Below are positions 18,979 through 28,049 of a DNA stretch of 60,416 nt, piece by piece; positions within the stretch are counted from its first letter, which is position 1, and each line of letters begins with the position of its first letter. The notes under the pieces were generated by a model that searched no databases, had not been told where the DNA came from, and saw only the letters and a list, made by a program, of their open reading frames with translations. Source of the DNA: Gammaproteobacteria bacterium. Its GTDB lineage: Bacteria; Pseudomonadota; Gammaproteobacteria; HK1. A program made the position numbers and the translations under genes. The DNA lies in contig JAJEAD010000043.1 of the NCBI GenBank assembly GCA_022824305.1, positions 1 to 60,416 on the forward strand. The letters are read 5' to 3'.

Positions 18979-19014
18979 CGCCCGGCCCACGCGGTGCCGC
19001 GCGCGGGCCGGGCG
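18979..19014 (-). promoter_or_regulatory. Intercistronic hairpin between second binding protein and permease
   Basis: The outer stem CGCCCGGCCC (18979-18988) pairs with GGGCCGGGCG (19005-19014) over 10 bp, with extra CGCGG/CCGCG pairing towards the loop. It starts 24 nt past the binding-protein stop with no clear U-tract. The position mirrors the hairpin in the first transporter operon, supporting a shared role in making excess binding protein. Confidence 0.6.
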
Positions 19015-19037
19015 CTCAGGGAACGGACCGCCTGGCT

Positions 19038-19880
19038 CTACTGCTTGATGTACTGCGGGTCGCTGTACTTGACCATCGAGGCCGCGATCTGGTCCTGCAT
19101 GTCGGCCACGATTGCTTCGAGCATGGACTTGAACTCGGGGTCGCCGTAGTTGAAGGCCATCCCGATCGGGAAGGGGATGTCCGAGTTGTTGATGCAGTGC
19201 TCCGGGCTCTCCGGAATGATCCGGATCTCCGGGTACTCGGCCGCCATGACGAAGGCGAGCGCATCGTCGATCGGGGCGACGTCGATGCGTCCGGTGAGCA
19301 CGTCCTCGATGCGGTGGGCGCCGCTCACCTGCTGCACGATGCTGTCGATGGTGGCCTCGGTGTACTTGTCGACGATGCCGTGCTCGGTGCCGGTGCCGGT
19401 GTAGGTGCCGATGCGCACGCCGGGCTGGTTCATGTCCTCGTAGGTCATGATCGGGCTGTCCTGGAGCACGATGTAGCAGGTGCCGGCCTCGGTCCAGTTG
19501 ACGAAGTCGACCACCTTGCGACGCTTCTCCGTCGCGAAGAGCGGCGCGATGGCGAGCTCGAACTGGTTGCCCTGGATGCCGGCGATGATCACGTCCCAGC
19601 CCGAGGAGACCGCGGTGATGTCCACGCCGAGCTCCATCGCAATGCGCTGACCGATCTCGAAGGCGGCGCCGAAGTACTGGCCGGTGTTGGGATCCTGTCC
19701 GAGCCAGGGCGGCGCAATGGCGACTCCCACCCTCATTTCACCGTTCGCCTTGATCTGATCGACGAGCACGCTCTTGCCTTCCATGGGCACCATGATGTCT
19801 CCGGCGATGGCGGAGGTGCCGAAGCCTGCAAGGAGCAGGGCGCCGGCCGCGATGGAAATTCGACGGGATACGAGCTTCAT
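19038..19880 (-). CDS. Extracellular solute-binding protein (family 3), second amino-acid ABC system
   Basis: A 280-residue protein with a signal peptide (RRISIAAGALLLAGFGTSAIA, cleavage near residue 26) and family 3 features: IKANGEMRVGVAIAPPW, GWDVIIAGIQGNQFELAIAP and TEKRRKVVDFVNW. AGGAG precedes ATG 19880. The mature domain starts with an unusual DIMVPMEGKSVLVDQ segment before the first strand. It is the first gene of the operon. The ligand is unknown; nearby D-amino-acid-like and osmolyte enzymes make a modified amino acid plausible. Confidence 0.9.
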   Translation of the reverse strand: MKLVSRRISIAAGALLLAGFGTSAIAGDIMVPMEGKSVLVDQIKANGEMRVGVAIAPPWLGQDPNTGQYFGAAFEIGQRIAMELGVDITAVSSGWDVIIAGIQGNQFELAIAPLFATEKRRKVVDFVNWTEAGTCYIVLQDSPIMTYEDMNQPGVRIGTYTGTGTEHGIVDKYTEATIDSIVQQVSGAHRIEDVLTGRIDVAPIDDALAFVMAAEYPEIRIIPESPEHCINNSDIPFPIGMAFNYGDPEFKSMLEAIVADMQDQIAASMVKYSDPQYIKQ

Positions 19881-19969
19881 GACGTTTCTCCTGCAACAGG
19901 CCTGTCGGCCCGATGGTTGTCTTGGCGGTGACGGACCAAGGCGACCTTTATCACAGTGGGCAGGGCCCA

Positions 19970-20938
19970 TCAAACTCGCCCCGTCCGGCGGCGGGAGCCC
20001 GCCTTCGCTTTCCCCGCGGCTTCGGCGCGGAAAAGGTAGAGCCCGCTCGCGATGATCAGCGCCGCGCCGGCCACCACCGCCGGAGCGGGAACGGCGCCGA
20101 AGATCAGGAAGCCGAAGAGGCTCGCCCAGACCATGCTCGTGTAGACGAAGGGCGCGACGAGAGTCACCTCGGCGTTCCGGTACGCCTCGATCATGAAGTA
20201 CTCGGCAAAGCCGACCAGCACTCCCGCGAGCGCGAGGAGCAGGAGTTGCTCCGTGTTCGGCAGCTCCCACCCGAAGGCGATGCTCGAGAGCGACGCCAGC
20301 ACGACCACCGCGGTTCCCGCGAGGTAGGTCGACGAGGAGGCATCCCGGTGGCTCAGGTGCCGGGTGATGACCTCCCGCAGGCCGCCGCACAGGGCGCCGC
20401 CGAGGGGCAGGAGGAGGACCCAGGTGAAGTGGGGTGTCCCCGGGCGAGCCATCACCACGATGCCCGCGAAGCCCACGAGCGCGGCGAGGACTCTTCGGGC
20501 GCTCAGCCCTTCTCCGAGCAGGATGATCGCCAGCACGAAGGAAAAGAGCGGCGCCGCGAAGAGGATCGCCACCGCGTCCGCGAGCGGCAGGTGGCGCAGC
20601 CCCGCGACGAACAGGAACATGCCGCCCGCCGCCAGCAGTCCGCGCAGCAACTGAAGGCGGGGCGAGGACACCCTGAACGACACCCGTCCCCGTTCCCGCC
20701 ATGCGAAGACGATGCCGAGCGACATGGCCACCGCGGCGCGCAGGCAGACGATCTCGCCCACGGGAAGCTCGGTCGAGAGCCATTTCACGGTCGCGTCGTT
20801 GAGGGACACCACCGCGCAGGCGGCCACCATGAACGCGATGCCGGTGATCGCCGAGCGCGGGCGGCTCGGGCCTCTCACGAGAGTGCTTGTCCGGGGGTGC
20901 CGTGCATCACGCCGCAATCCGCTCGCCGGCGCAGGCAT
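19970..20938 (-). CDS. EamA/DMT-superfamily transporter
   Basis: Two repeated five-helix EamA halves are visible, about ten hydrophobic segments from AITGIAFMVAACAVVSLNDA to VVAGAALIIASGLYLF, followed by a basic tail. DMT proteins of this type usually export amino acids or other small metabolites. The frame is open to 21076 with an arginine-rich non-family extension. ATG 20938 was taken as start (322 residues), but GTG 20878 (302 residues) is equally possible and neither has a strong ribosome site. It lies 89 nt upstream of the second ABC operon on the same strand. Confidence 0.82.
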   Translation of the reverse strand: MPAPASGLRRDARHPRTSTLVRGPSRPRSAITGIAFMVAACAVVSLNDATVKWLSTELPVGEIVCLRAAVAMSLGIVFAWRERGRVSFRVSSPRLQLLRGLLAAGGMFLFVAGLRHLPLADAVAILFAAPLFSFVLAIILLGEGLSARRVLAALVGFAGIVVMARPGTPHFTWVLLLPLGGALCGGLREVITRHLSHRDASSSTYLAGTAVVVLASLSSIAFGWELPNTEQLLLLALAGVLVGFAEYFMIEAYRNAEVTLVAPFVYTSMVWASLFGFLIFGAVPAPAVVAGAALIIASGLYLFRAEAAGKAKAGSRRRTGRV

Positions 20939-21589
20939 CCCGGTGCGGGACTCGACGCAGCGCCGCGACGATGCCGAAGGGGCCGACAGCTTCGCTCCGC
21001 GGGCGCCGCGGGCGCAAGGAGGCAGCCGTGTTCGGTTTTGCCGTTGGATTCGCGCTCCCCGCCTCCGTGGGGACAAGCCTCGCGGGAATGACGGAGTCGA
21101 CGCCGGACGTGACCTGCCGTCATTCTCTTGATGAACCGGCCATCACCACCGGCGGATTCACCCCCCCACCCTCGGGATGTTCGGGGACAAGCTCGCCGCA
21201 TTTCATCTCGGTGTCATCGAGACGGAGCCGCTGACGGACGAACAACGGGCACGGCGTTACCCCAACTGCAGGCATGGGACATTCGCTGGGGAAAGTCGTC
21301 GCCGGGCAACCCGATTCTCACTACACATGCATCCAGGGGAAGACAAGATCCTGGCCGCCGGAACCGCTGCGCTGGATTTGCGCCAGGACGTCTATCCGCT
21401 GGCTGGAGATGAAGGACGCACGCTGGTACCGCGGCCTGGCGGCGAGGCAGGCTCAAAGCTGATCGGAGCGTCATCGAGTGTACTGGCTCTCAATTGCGAC
21501 GAGTTATCAATCGCCATTGAATCAACGGCTTATGTTCGAATCAGTCCTCCTGAAGCAAGGCGCATTTTCGAGCCACCACACTAGCACAG
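20939..21589. other. Intergenic region without a supported gene
   Basis: These 650 bases separate two minus-strand genes. A plus-strand frame at 21177-21584 (135 codons) has no ribosome site and no recognisable motif, so I do not call it. The only structure seen is the palindromic element listed separately. The GC content drops slightly near 21480-21560. Confidence 0.5.
21045..21125. repeat. Extragenic palindromic (REP-like) element
   Basis: CCCC/GGGG in CCCCGCCTCCGTGGGG forms a small hairpin. GCGGGAATGACGG follows, and its GAATGACGG (21086-21094) is repeated inverted as CCGTCATTC at 21117-21125. The GCGGGAATGACGG string is the kind of sequence found in dispersed extragenic repeats of many proteobacteria. 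Only one copy is seen here, so the repeat status is inferred. Confidence 0.4.
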
Positions 21590-23053
21590 TCACTCGGTGT
21601 GCTCCCCGGCTTCCGAGATGAGCGCCTCGGCATCGATCTCCACCGAGTACTCTTCACCCACCAGCCCCGATTGGACCAGCGTGTTCGCGGGCAGGATGGT
21701 CCCGAAGCGCTCTCCGTGGGCACGCGCAACCGGCTCCCAATCGTCGAGATCCCGGACATGGACCCGGGTGCGCACGACATCCTCGAGCTTTCCGCCCAAC
21801 GATCGAATGGCGCCTTCCAGCTTGTCGATGACGAAGTGAGTCTGGGCGGCGGGATCGGACCCACCGACTACCCGGCCGCCATGGGTCGCGGTGGTACCCG
21901 ATATCCATATGGTCCTGCCGGAGCGAACGGCGCGGCTGAACCCCGCGAGGTCTTCCCAGGGCGTACCGCTCAACGCGAGACGGCGGCCGTCCGAAGCGGT
22001 CCGAGTCGGGTAAGGGGAGGAAAGTTCCTCCAGGTGATGACTGAGATCGCCCGAAGCGGTCAACAGCGGAGGCTTGCGATACTCGTCGCCCGAATCACCC
22101 GGGATCACCTCGAGGGTCGACAGGGCCTCATCGATCTCCTGTCGGTCCTGGTCCGTGAGCTCCAGCTCCAGCAAGCGAAGATTGTCTTCGATGTGCACGT
22201 TCTCACCGAGCCGTGCGCCAATGATGATTCCCGCGACGGCAGCCTGATCCAGAATCAGGCGTGACGCGACGTTCGCGATCGAGGAGTCATGTCGTTGCGC
22301 CACCCCGTCCACTGCCCGCAGCAATGTCTGGAAGCGCTGCCATCCTCCGGTCGCCTCGATGAATCGGCGGTACTTCATCTGGGACCATGTGAGTCTTTCC
22401 CACCCCGGATCCGATCGACCGAGCCATCTCTCCGAGAGAAATCCGCCGGCGAGGGTTCCGTACGCGAGAATTCGAACGCCGCGCGCCAGACAGAACTCGG
22501 TCATGCGGCCGGCGGGCCGCATATCCAAAAGCGAGAAGCAGACTTGATTGGTGGTGATATCGATCCCGCTGCTTGCCGCAATGCGCAGATGGGCGGTATC
22601 GAAGTTGGTCAGACCGAGATGCCGAATGAGACCCTCATCCCTCAGTTCCACAAGGTGGTGCAGCGCGTCCAGCCAGCTCGGGTCGAAGTAGCACCAGGTG
22701 TGAAACTGGAGCAGATCGATGCGATCCGTTCTCAGCCGATCGAGCGATCGTTGCACCGCCGCTCGAACCTCGTCGCGCCCCAGCGGTCCCGGCTTCGGCA
22801 CCCACTTGGTCAACACCTGTGCTTCCCTGGGGCCCGCATGATTCGACAGGTACTCGCCGACGATCTCTTCCGCCGAACCATAGTGATCCGCCATGTCGAT
22901 CGTCGTGAACCCGGCATCGACATAGGGAGCCAGGGCGCCCGCGGCCTCTTCCCGATCGAGCGTCCGCCCATCCTTCTCCATGTCGGCGATCTGCCACAGA
23001 CCGACCAACAAGCGTGAAATGGAGAAATCAGAGGCCAGCTCGCAACGGATCAT
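21590..23053 (-). CDS. Aldo/keto reductase fused to RidA/YjgF-like domain
   Basis: A 487-residue two-domain protein. Residues 1 to about 330 are an aldo/keto reductase with the tetrad visible: Asp53, Tyr58 in IDMADHYG, Lys83 in VLTKW and His118 in LQFHTW. Residues about 355-487 are a RidA/YjgF-like domain (IWISGTTATHGG, LEDVVRTRVHVRD, PANTLVQSGLVGEEYSVEID). RidA proteins hydrolyse reactive enamine/imine intermediates. The frame is open to 23194; ATG 23053 was chosen for its GGGGAGGGA ribosome site. It follows the DddP-like gene by 46 nt. The fusion suggests reduction of a carbonyl made by imine hydrolysis, or simple damage control. Confidence 0.85.
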   Translation of the reverse strand: MIRCELASDFSISRLLVGLWQIADMEKDGRTLDREEAAGALAPYVDAGFTTIDMADHYGSAEEIVGEYLSNHAGPREAQVLTKWVPKPGPLGRDEVRAAVQRSLDRLRTDRIDLLQFHTWCYFDPSWLDALHHLVELRDEGLIRHLGLTNFDTAHLRIAASSGIDITTNQVCFSLLDMRPAGRMTEFCLARGVRILAYGTLAGGFLSERWLGRSDPGWERLTWSQMKYRRFIEATGGWQRFQTLLRAVDGVAQRHDSSIANVASRLILDQAAVAGIIIGARLGENVHIEDNLRLLELELTDQDRQEIDEALSTLEVIPGDSGDEYRKPPLLTASGDLSHHLEELSSPYPTRTASDGRRLALSGTPWEDLAGFSRAVRSGRTIWISGTTATHGGRVVGGSDPAAQTHFVIDKLEGAIRSLGGKLEDVVRTRVHVRDLDDWEPVARAHGERFGTILPANTLVQSGLVGEEYSVEIDAEALISEAGEHTE

Positions 23054-23099
23054 GGAATCGTCCCTCCCCTTCATGACTGACCGAACGTTGCTCGCCACG

Positions 23100-24320
23100 C
23101 TACTCGAGCAACGCCGCCTCGTAGGGAAAGGTCGACATCTGCTGGTAGCCGTCTCGGGTGACCACCACCTGCTCCTCGAGCTTGACCCCTTCACCGCCGT
23201 GCTCGGAGGCGATGAACGACTCGATGCAGATCGCCTGATTCTCCTGCAGCACGCCGTCGTACCCCTCCTCCTCCCAGTCGATGGGCCAGGGAATCGACGG
23301 CCATTCGTCGGCCATGCCGATGCCGTGCGCCATCATCGGGTAGCGACGGGCGATGTACTCGTCCGGCGGCATCCAGCTTCGCTCCGAGAGCTCGCGATAG
23401 CTCACACCCGCCTTCACCAGCTCGAGGTTGCGCTGGATGTTCTCGTAGGCGAGCCGATAGAGGGTGCGCTGCGACTCGGTGGGACGGCCCGGCTCGCAGA
23501 GGAAGGTGCGTGACACGTCGGCACTGTAGCCGAAGGGACCGACCAGGCCGCAGTCGAACGCCACCAGCTCACCCGGGCGGATGATCCTGTCGCCCGCCTC
23601 CACCGCCGACCAACGATTGATGTGCCCGCCGGAGGCGAGCAGCCGGTATTCGATCCACTCGCCTCCCATCGCGATGTTGGTGTGGTGCAGCACCGCGTAG
23701 AGGTCGTTCTCGCTCATGCCCGGCTCGAGCGCGGCCCGCATCCGCGCCATGGCGGTCTCGGCCACGGTGCAGGCGTGCACCATGCAGGCGATCTCCTCGT
23801 CGGACTTGACCACCGCCGCGTGCTCCTTGATCGGCTGCCCCGAGACCACCTCGAAACCCGCGCGCTCGAGCGCCTGCACCACCTCGGGCGGCGCCACGTC
23901 GAGTGCGATCCGGTCGCCTTCGACCAGCTCGCGCATCTGGCCCACCCAGTCCTTCAGACGATGTGCGCCGCGAGCCCCGGATGGGAAGTAGCTGAACACC
24001 GGCATCGGCCGGACCTCGGCCACCGTCTCCGGGCACCACTCCCCACTGCCCCAGCTGAACAGGGTCACGCCACCCTCCGGCGGCACCACCGCGCACCGGA
24101 TCGGGAAGTGCATGCTGCTGATCACCGCGTTCTTGGTGCCAGTCGCGTAGCGGACGTTGATGGGGCCGAAAAACACCCCCGCCGCGCAGTCGGCGGCCAC
24201 GATCTCCGCCTGCAGGCGGCCGAGCCGGAAGCGGCGCATCGCGCCCATGTCGATCATCGGGGCATCGTCCCTGATGCTCATGCCGGGTGCGTTGCGGGCC
24301 ATCTCTCTCGAGTCGTGCAT
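23100..24320 (-). CDS. DddP-like M24 protein, candidate DMSP lyase
   Basis: A 406-residue M24-fold protein. Compared with the metal ligands I recall for the Ruegeria lacuscaerulea DMSP lyase DddP (Asp295, Asp297, Asp307, His371, Glu406, Glu421), it has Asp256, Gly258, Asp268, His332, Glu367 and Glu382. That is a constant offset of 39 with one ligand changed to Gly. The catalytic Asp377 and Tyr366 of DddP correspond to Asp338 and Tyr327, both present. GGEWIEYRLLASGG also recalls DddP. DddP cleaves dimethylsulfoniopropionate to acrylate and dimethyl sulfide. The lost Asp could change metal binding or substrate, so Xaa-Pro-peptidase-like or other activity remains possible. GAGGGGG precedes the ATG. 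Confidence 0.75.
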   Translation of the reverse strand: MHDSREMARNAPGMSIRDDAPMIDMGAMRRFRLGRLQAEIVAADCAAGVFFGPINVRYATGTKNAVISSMHFPIRCAVVPPEGGVTLFSWGSGEWCPETVAEVRPMPVFSYFPSGARGAHRLKDWVGQMRELVEGDRIALDVAPPEVVQALERAGFEVVSGQPIKEHAAVVKSDEEIACMVHACTVAETAMARMRAALEPGMSENDLYAVLHHTNIAMGGEWIEYRLLASGGHINRWSAVEAGDRIIRPGELVAFDCGLVGPFGYSADVSRTFLCEPGRPTESQRTLYRLAYENIQRNLELVKAGVSYRELSERSWMPPDEYIARRYPMMAHGIGMADEWPSIPWPIDWEEEGYDGVLQENQAICIESFIASEHGGEGVKLEEQVVVTRDGYQQMSTFPYEAALLE

Positions 24321-24667
24321 GACGTGGGTCCCCCTCGGGCGTGCTGAGCGTCATCTAGAAGGAATCGACTCTGGCACAGGAGCGCCTGCGCGCAAAGCAC
24401 GAGCCGACAGCAGGGAACAGGCTGGAATGCAAGTACTCGCCGAGGGCTTCTCCCATCAGCCCATGCAAAGCAGGACTGCCTCGCACAATCCGGTTCTCTG
24501 GCCTTTGATCCTGGAGCCGCTACGGAAGGCGCCCGCCGGCCCGACCCGGGCAAAGGCAGAAGAGATCCGCGACCGGGTGCTCTGGCGAGGCGTGGTCGAG
24601 CGGTTCATGATTCCGGAGATGCCGGAGTCGACGCGGCAATTCGCGGCAAGGCAGGAGACCGGGGAAG
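24321..24667. other. Divergent intergenic region, nothing recognised
   Basis: This stretch separates the divergent DddP-like and amidase genes and must hold their promoters. I see no convincing -10/-35 pair, operator palindrome or small gene in it. Confidence 0.4.
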
Positions 24668-26155
24668 ATGAGTCAGCAATTGACGATGAGCTGGTCGGAA
24701 TGGTTCGCGCACGACGGCGTCGCTCTCGCCGGACGCGTGCGCGAAGGGGAGCTGCGGGCGGACGATGTGATCGCCCAGGCCGTGGCGGCGGTGGAGCGCG
24801 TCGATGACCGGCTCGAAGGGGTGCTCGAGGTATTCGAGGACGTGGCGCAGGACGCGAACGCCGACCGGCCCGCCCCCGACGGCGTACTCTGCGGCGTGCC
24901 CCTGTTCCTCAAGGACCTCGGCTCGCGCATGGCGGGGCGCAACCAGGAGTCGGGGTCGCGCCTGATGCGGGGCAACGTGTCGGAAGTGAGCGACCCGCTG
25001 GTGGACAACTTTCTGCGCGCCGGCCTCGTCCCGCTCGGGCGAGCCACCACGCCCGAGTTCGGGATGACCTTCGACACGTCCACCGACTACCTCGGCCGGC
25101 CCAAGGTGACGCGCAATCCCTGGAACCTGGAGCGCACCCCCGGCGGCTCTTCCGGGGGCTCCGCCGCCCTCGTGGCGGCCGGGGTGACTCCGATCTCCAT
25201 GGCCTCGGACGGCGGCGGCTCCACCCGAATCCCCGCCTCCTACTGCGGCCTGGTGGGGCTGAAGGCATCGCGCGGGCGGGTCTCGATGCCGCTCAACCAC
25301 AGCGAGTACACGTGGCGCATCGCGGTCGAAGGTGTGGTGACCCGCTCGGTGCGCGACAGCGCCGCGGCGCTCGACTACCTGCACCGCAAGCCGGCCGGCG
25401 GCACCTTCTATCCCATGGCGCCGCCCGAAGGCTCCTGGCTCGAGGGACTGCAATGCCCGCCCGGGCCCCTGCGCATCGCGCTCTCCACCGGGCCCTGGGG
25501 CCGTGAGGGGGCCTGCGACCTCGAGGTCGCGGACAAGATTCGGAACTTCGCCCGCGTGCTCGAGGGTCTCGGGCACCACGTCGACGAAGTCGGGGACGAG
25601 ACCCTGTGCGACTGGCCCGCGATGTGGAAGGGCTACATCACGCAGTGGATATGCTCCCGGATGAACTACCTCCCCCTGGCCGAGCGGCGTGCGCCGGGCA
25701 CGCCGCTCGAAGAGCTGCTCTCGCCGATCGCGTGGCGCCACGTAGAGGGCGCGCGCTCGTACTCCACTCTCGATCTGCTCCAGGCGATGGCCGACAACAA
25801 CGTCGTGACGCGGAAGCTCGCAGGTTTCTTCGAGCGTGCCGACCTGCTGCTGTGCCCGACCCACGCAATCCGCGTGCCGCCCGCGAACGGACCCTACAGC
25901 CTCCTCCACGACGACGCGCTCGACGCCTGGGTCGGGCGTCTCGCCGACGCCTGTCGCTACACCATGCCCGGCAACGAAGCGGGCCTGCCCGGGATCTCGC
26001 TCCCGGCAGGATGGGATCGCGACGGACTGCCCGTCGGCGCCATGCTCTACGCCGCGCCGGGGCGCGAGGACCTGCTGCTGCGCCTCGCCGCGGTGGTGGA
26101 AGCCGAGCGCCCGGAGTGGTTTGGGCAGCGGCCGCCGGTCAGCGTCCTCTCTTGA
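24668..26155 (+). CDS. Amidase (amidase signature family)
   Basis: A 495-residue amidase with the Ser-cisSer-Lys triad: Lys82 in PLFLKDLGSR, the cis-Ser in GGSSGGSAALVAAG (about 162) and the nucleophile in DGGGSTRIPASYCG (about 185). Length is normal. It hydrolyses an amide of unknown structure, presumably cytoplasmic as no signal peptide is present. It stands alone, divergent from the DddP-like gene. A degraded HNH-gene repeat begins just after it. A second, distinct amidase is at 57347. Confidence 0.9.
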   Translation: MSQQLTMSWSEWFAHDGVALAGRVREGELRADDVIAQAVAAVERVDDRLEGVLEVFEDVAQDANADRPAPDGVLCGVPLFLKDLGSRMAGRNQESGSRLMRGNVSEVSDPLVDNFLRAGLVPLGRATTPEFGMTFDTSTDYLGRPKVTRNPWNLERTPGGSSGGSAALVAAGVTPISMASDGGGSTRIPASYCGLVGLKASRGRVSMPLNHSEYTWRIAVEGVVTRSVRDSAAALDYLHRKPAGGTFYPMAPPEGSWLEGLQCPPGPLRIALSTGPWGREGACDLEVADKIRNFARVLEGLGHHVDEVGDETLCDWPAMWKGYITQWICSRMNYLPLAERRAPGTPLEELLSPIAWRHVEGARSYSTLDLLQAMADNNVVTRKLAGFFERADLLLCPTHAIRVPPANGPYSLLHDDALDAWVGRLADACRYTMPGNEAGLPGISLPAGWDRDGLPVGAMLYAAPGREDLLLRLAAVVEAERPEWFGQRPPVSVLS

Positions 26156-26175
26156 GCGAACCAATGACTGGCTTT

Positions 26176-26382
26176 CCGTCGGACACCATAAGGCAGCACT
26201 AGCGAATCCGGCATGCGCATGAGCGTCGAGACGGAACGGCAAGAGCTACTCAATCACCTCCGGTGGCATCGGCACGTGCGCACACCATGCGCGCTGTCAT
26301 CCGAGATCTCCTTCGCCGCCTCACAGCATGACGTTGGCAATGACTGATACGGCGATTCGGATAGCCGTCTTTCAGTGGCTCG
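26176..26382 (+). pseudogene. Repeat copy A: remnant of the HNH gene 5' region
   Basis: This segment is a diverged direct repeat of 31041-31274: shared blocks include CACCATAAGGCAG, GTCGAGACGGAACGGCAAGAG and CTTTCAGTGGCTCG. At its end an ATG (26340) opens the same 14 codons as the intact HNH gene (MTDTAIRIAVFQWL against MTDTAIRIAAFQWL), after which similarity stops. It is a truncated copy of that gene's upstream region and start, left by duplication, insertion or recombination. Confidence 0.8.
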
Positions 26383-26427
26383 CGCAGAGCGGCGTCGCGG
26401 ACGGGTGGCTGTTCCGCTCGGGCGTAG

Positions 26428-27636
26428 TTAGCGGCACACGGTGTTTCCGGTTTTCGTTACGGACTCGTGAAGCGGTTCCTTTTCCGTCAGCGTTTCGAGA
26501 AAGGCGACGAGGTCGGCCTGTTCGCGCGCGCTCAGGTCCAGGCGGCGCAGAATCCGTTCACCTCCGGCGTGCAGCCGTTCCTCGTCGATCGTCGAATAGT
26601 GGTGGGCGACGTCGGCGAGCGTCTCGAGGCTGCCGGCATGCATGTAGGGCGCGGTGAGCGCCACGTTGCGCAGGCCTGGCACTCGGAACTCGCCGAAGTT
26701 GCGCTGAAGCAGACGAACATAGCGGGTCTTGGCGGCGGTGGAGCGTTCCGCATCGTCGTTGAAGCGGCCCAGCAGGGTGTACGGGCTTCGGCGCAGTTTA
26801 CGGATGCCGCCGTGCCGGCCGGGATCGACCCGGCCGGGATCGACGAAATGCGGCACGCCGGCATCGGCGAACTCGCCGTTGGTAAAGGCCGGACCGAAAT
26901 GGCAGAAGGCGCAGTTGCCCCGGCCCACGAACAGGCGCAGGCCGCGCACGGCGGCGGCGGGATAGCGGGCCCGGCCGGCCGCATCGTTGCGCGCCAGGGC
27001 GTCGCGGAAATCATCGAAGGGCGTGCGACCGGTGACCTGGGTTTCCAGGAACGCCGCCAGCGCCTTGCCGAGATCGACGAAAATCCGTGCGTCGTCTGCG
27101 CCGGGCGCTACACCGAAGGCGCGCCGGTAGCCGCAGGAAAGCTGCCGGTCGGAGCGGACCAGCCGCGCCGCGCCGCCGGGGCCGACGCCCATTTCACGGC
27201 TGTCGAGCAGGGGGCGCAGGTTTTGCGCCCACAGCGTGTCCTGTGCGCCGTCCCAGCCGAACCAGCGGTTGAAGCGCAGGTTGAACAGGCTGGGCGCGTT
27301 GCGGTCGACAGTCCGGTGCCCGCGACTGCGCGGCAGGCCGTCGGTCCAGGCCCGGTCCGGCGGGTGGCAAGTTGCGCAGGAGACCGTGCCGGACAACGAC
27401 AGGCGCGGATCGAAGAACAGCGCCTGGCCGAGGGCCATGGCGGCCGGTTTGCCGGACACCCGGTTGCTCGGATCGGGCAGCGAGGCCGGCGGCCACGGCC
27501 CGTGGCGCAGGATCCGGCGCTTTTCCTCGGTGGTGAAGTCGAGCGCGGGCGCGGCGATGCCTGAAAGCATGCAGATTGCAATGACAGACCCCGACAGCCG
27601 GGCGACGACGGACCTGCCGAAACGCCGGGGTGTCAC
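26428..27636 (-). CDS. Di-haem cytochrome c peroxidase / MauG-family protein
   Basis: A 402-residue secreted protein: an N-terminal signal (VVARLSGSVIAICMLSGIAAPA) is followed by two haem-binding motifs, CATCH (87-91) and CAFCH (242-246), spaced as in bacterial di-haem peroxidases. GLRNVALTAPYMHAGSLETL is the family's conserved C-terminal segment containing a possible axial Met. It should reduce peroxide or carry out MauG-like oxidation in the periplasm. The start is GTG 27636, overlapping the upstream YtkA gene stop (GTGA). The last codons overlap a sequence resembling a dispersed intergenic repeat. Confidence 0.85.
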   Translation of the reverse strand: MTPRRFGRSVVARLSGSVIAICMLSGIAAPALDFTTEEKRRILRHGPWPPASLPDPSNRVSGKPAAMALGQALFFDPRLSLSGTVSCATCHPPDRAWTDGLPRSRGHRTVDRNAPSLFNLRFNRWFGWDGAQDTLWAQNLRPLLDSREMGVGPGGAARLVRSDRQLSCGYRRAFGVAPGADDARIFVDLGKALAAFLETQVTGRTPFDDFRDALARNDAAGRARYPAAAVRGLRLFVGRGNCAFCHFGPAFTNGEFADAGVPHFVDPGRVDPGRHGGIRKLRRSPYTLLGRFNDDAERSTAAKTRYVRLLQRNFGEFRVPGLRNVALTAPYMHAGSLETLADVAHHYSTIDEERLHAGGERILRRLDLSAREQADLVAFLETLTEKEPLHESVTKTGNTVCR

Positions 27637-28043
27637 TCCAGCACCGTTTCGGCAGTCAGCTTCTCCCGGCCCGCCGCGCCGCGGACATCCAGAATAAGCT
27701 GCCAGCGCCCCGGCATGTGGAACATCAGGCCCTCGGCCGTTCCGGACAAGCCGTTCAGGGTCACCGCGGGCCGGTAGTTCATGCCGTGTCGGTGGTCCGG
27801 CATCCAGCCGCGCACCCCGACCCGGCCGACCGGCGGCCCGCACAGATGGAATCGAATGGAAAAATGCGTGCCGACCGGGATGGCGGCGGGTTCCGATCGC
27901 CACCATGCCGTCCATAGCTCGCCGGCGATTTTCGCTCCGCCGGTCCAGCCCTGCGGACGGGCGCAGGCCGCCGCATGGCCGGCCGCGAGGACGAGCGCAA
28001 GCGTGGCCGCCAGCGCCGGTCCGCCGAGGCGCCACCGGGCCAT
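27633..28043 (-). CDS. YtkA/FixH-like secreted domain protein
   Basis: A 136-residue protein with a signal peptide (LAATLALVLAAGHAAA) and a small beta-sandwich domain with WMPDHRHGMNYRPAV and GLMFHMPGRWQLILDV, the pattern of YtkA-like domains. The His/Met-rich MPDHRHGM stretch suggests copper or other metal contact in the periplasm. It sits between the Tat-exported amidohydrolase (6 nt) and the di-haem peroxidase (4-nt overlap), so the three are one operon. It may assist metal or haem assembly of the peroxidase; that is inference. Confidence 0.78.
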   Translation of the reverse strand: MARWRLGGPALAATLALVLAAGHAAACARPQGWTGGAKIAGELWTAWWRSEPAAIPVGTHFSIRFHLCGPPVGRVGVRGWMPDHRHGMNYRPAVTLNGLSGTAEGLMFHMPGRWQLILDVRGAAGREKLTAETVLE

Positions 28044-28049
28044 CGCTCG

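Noticed and set aside
21177..21584. 135-codon plus-strand frame in the long gap before the reductase-RidA gene
   Set aside because: No ribosome site, no recognisable domain, and it follows a palindromic element; not enough to call a gene.
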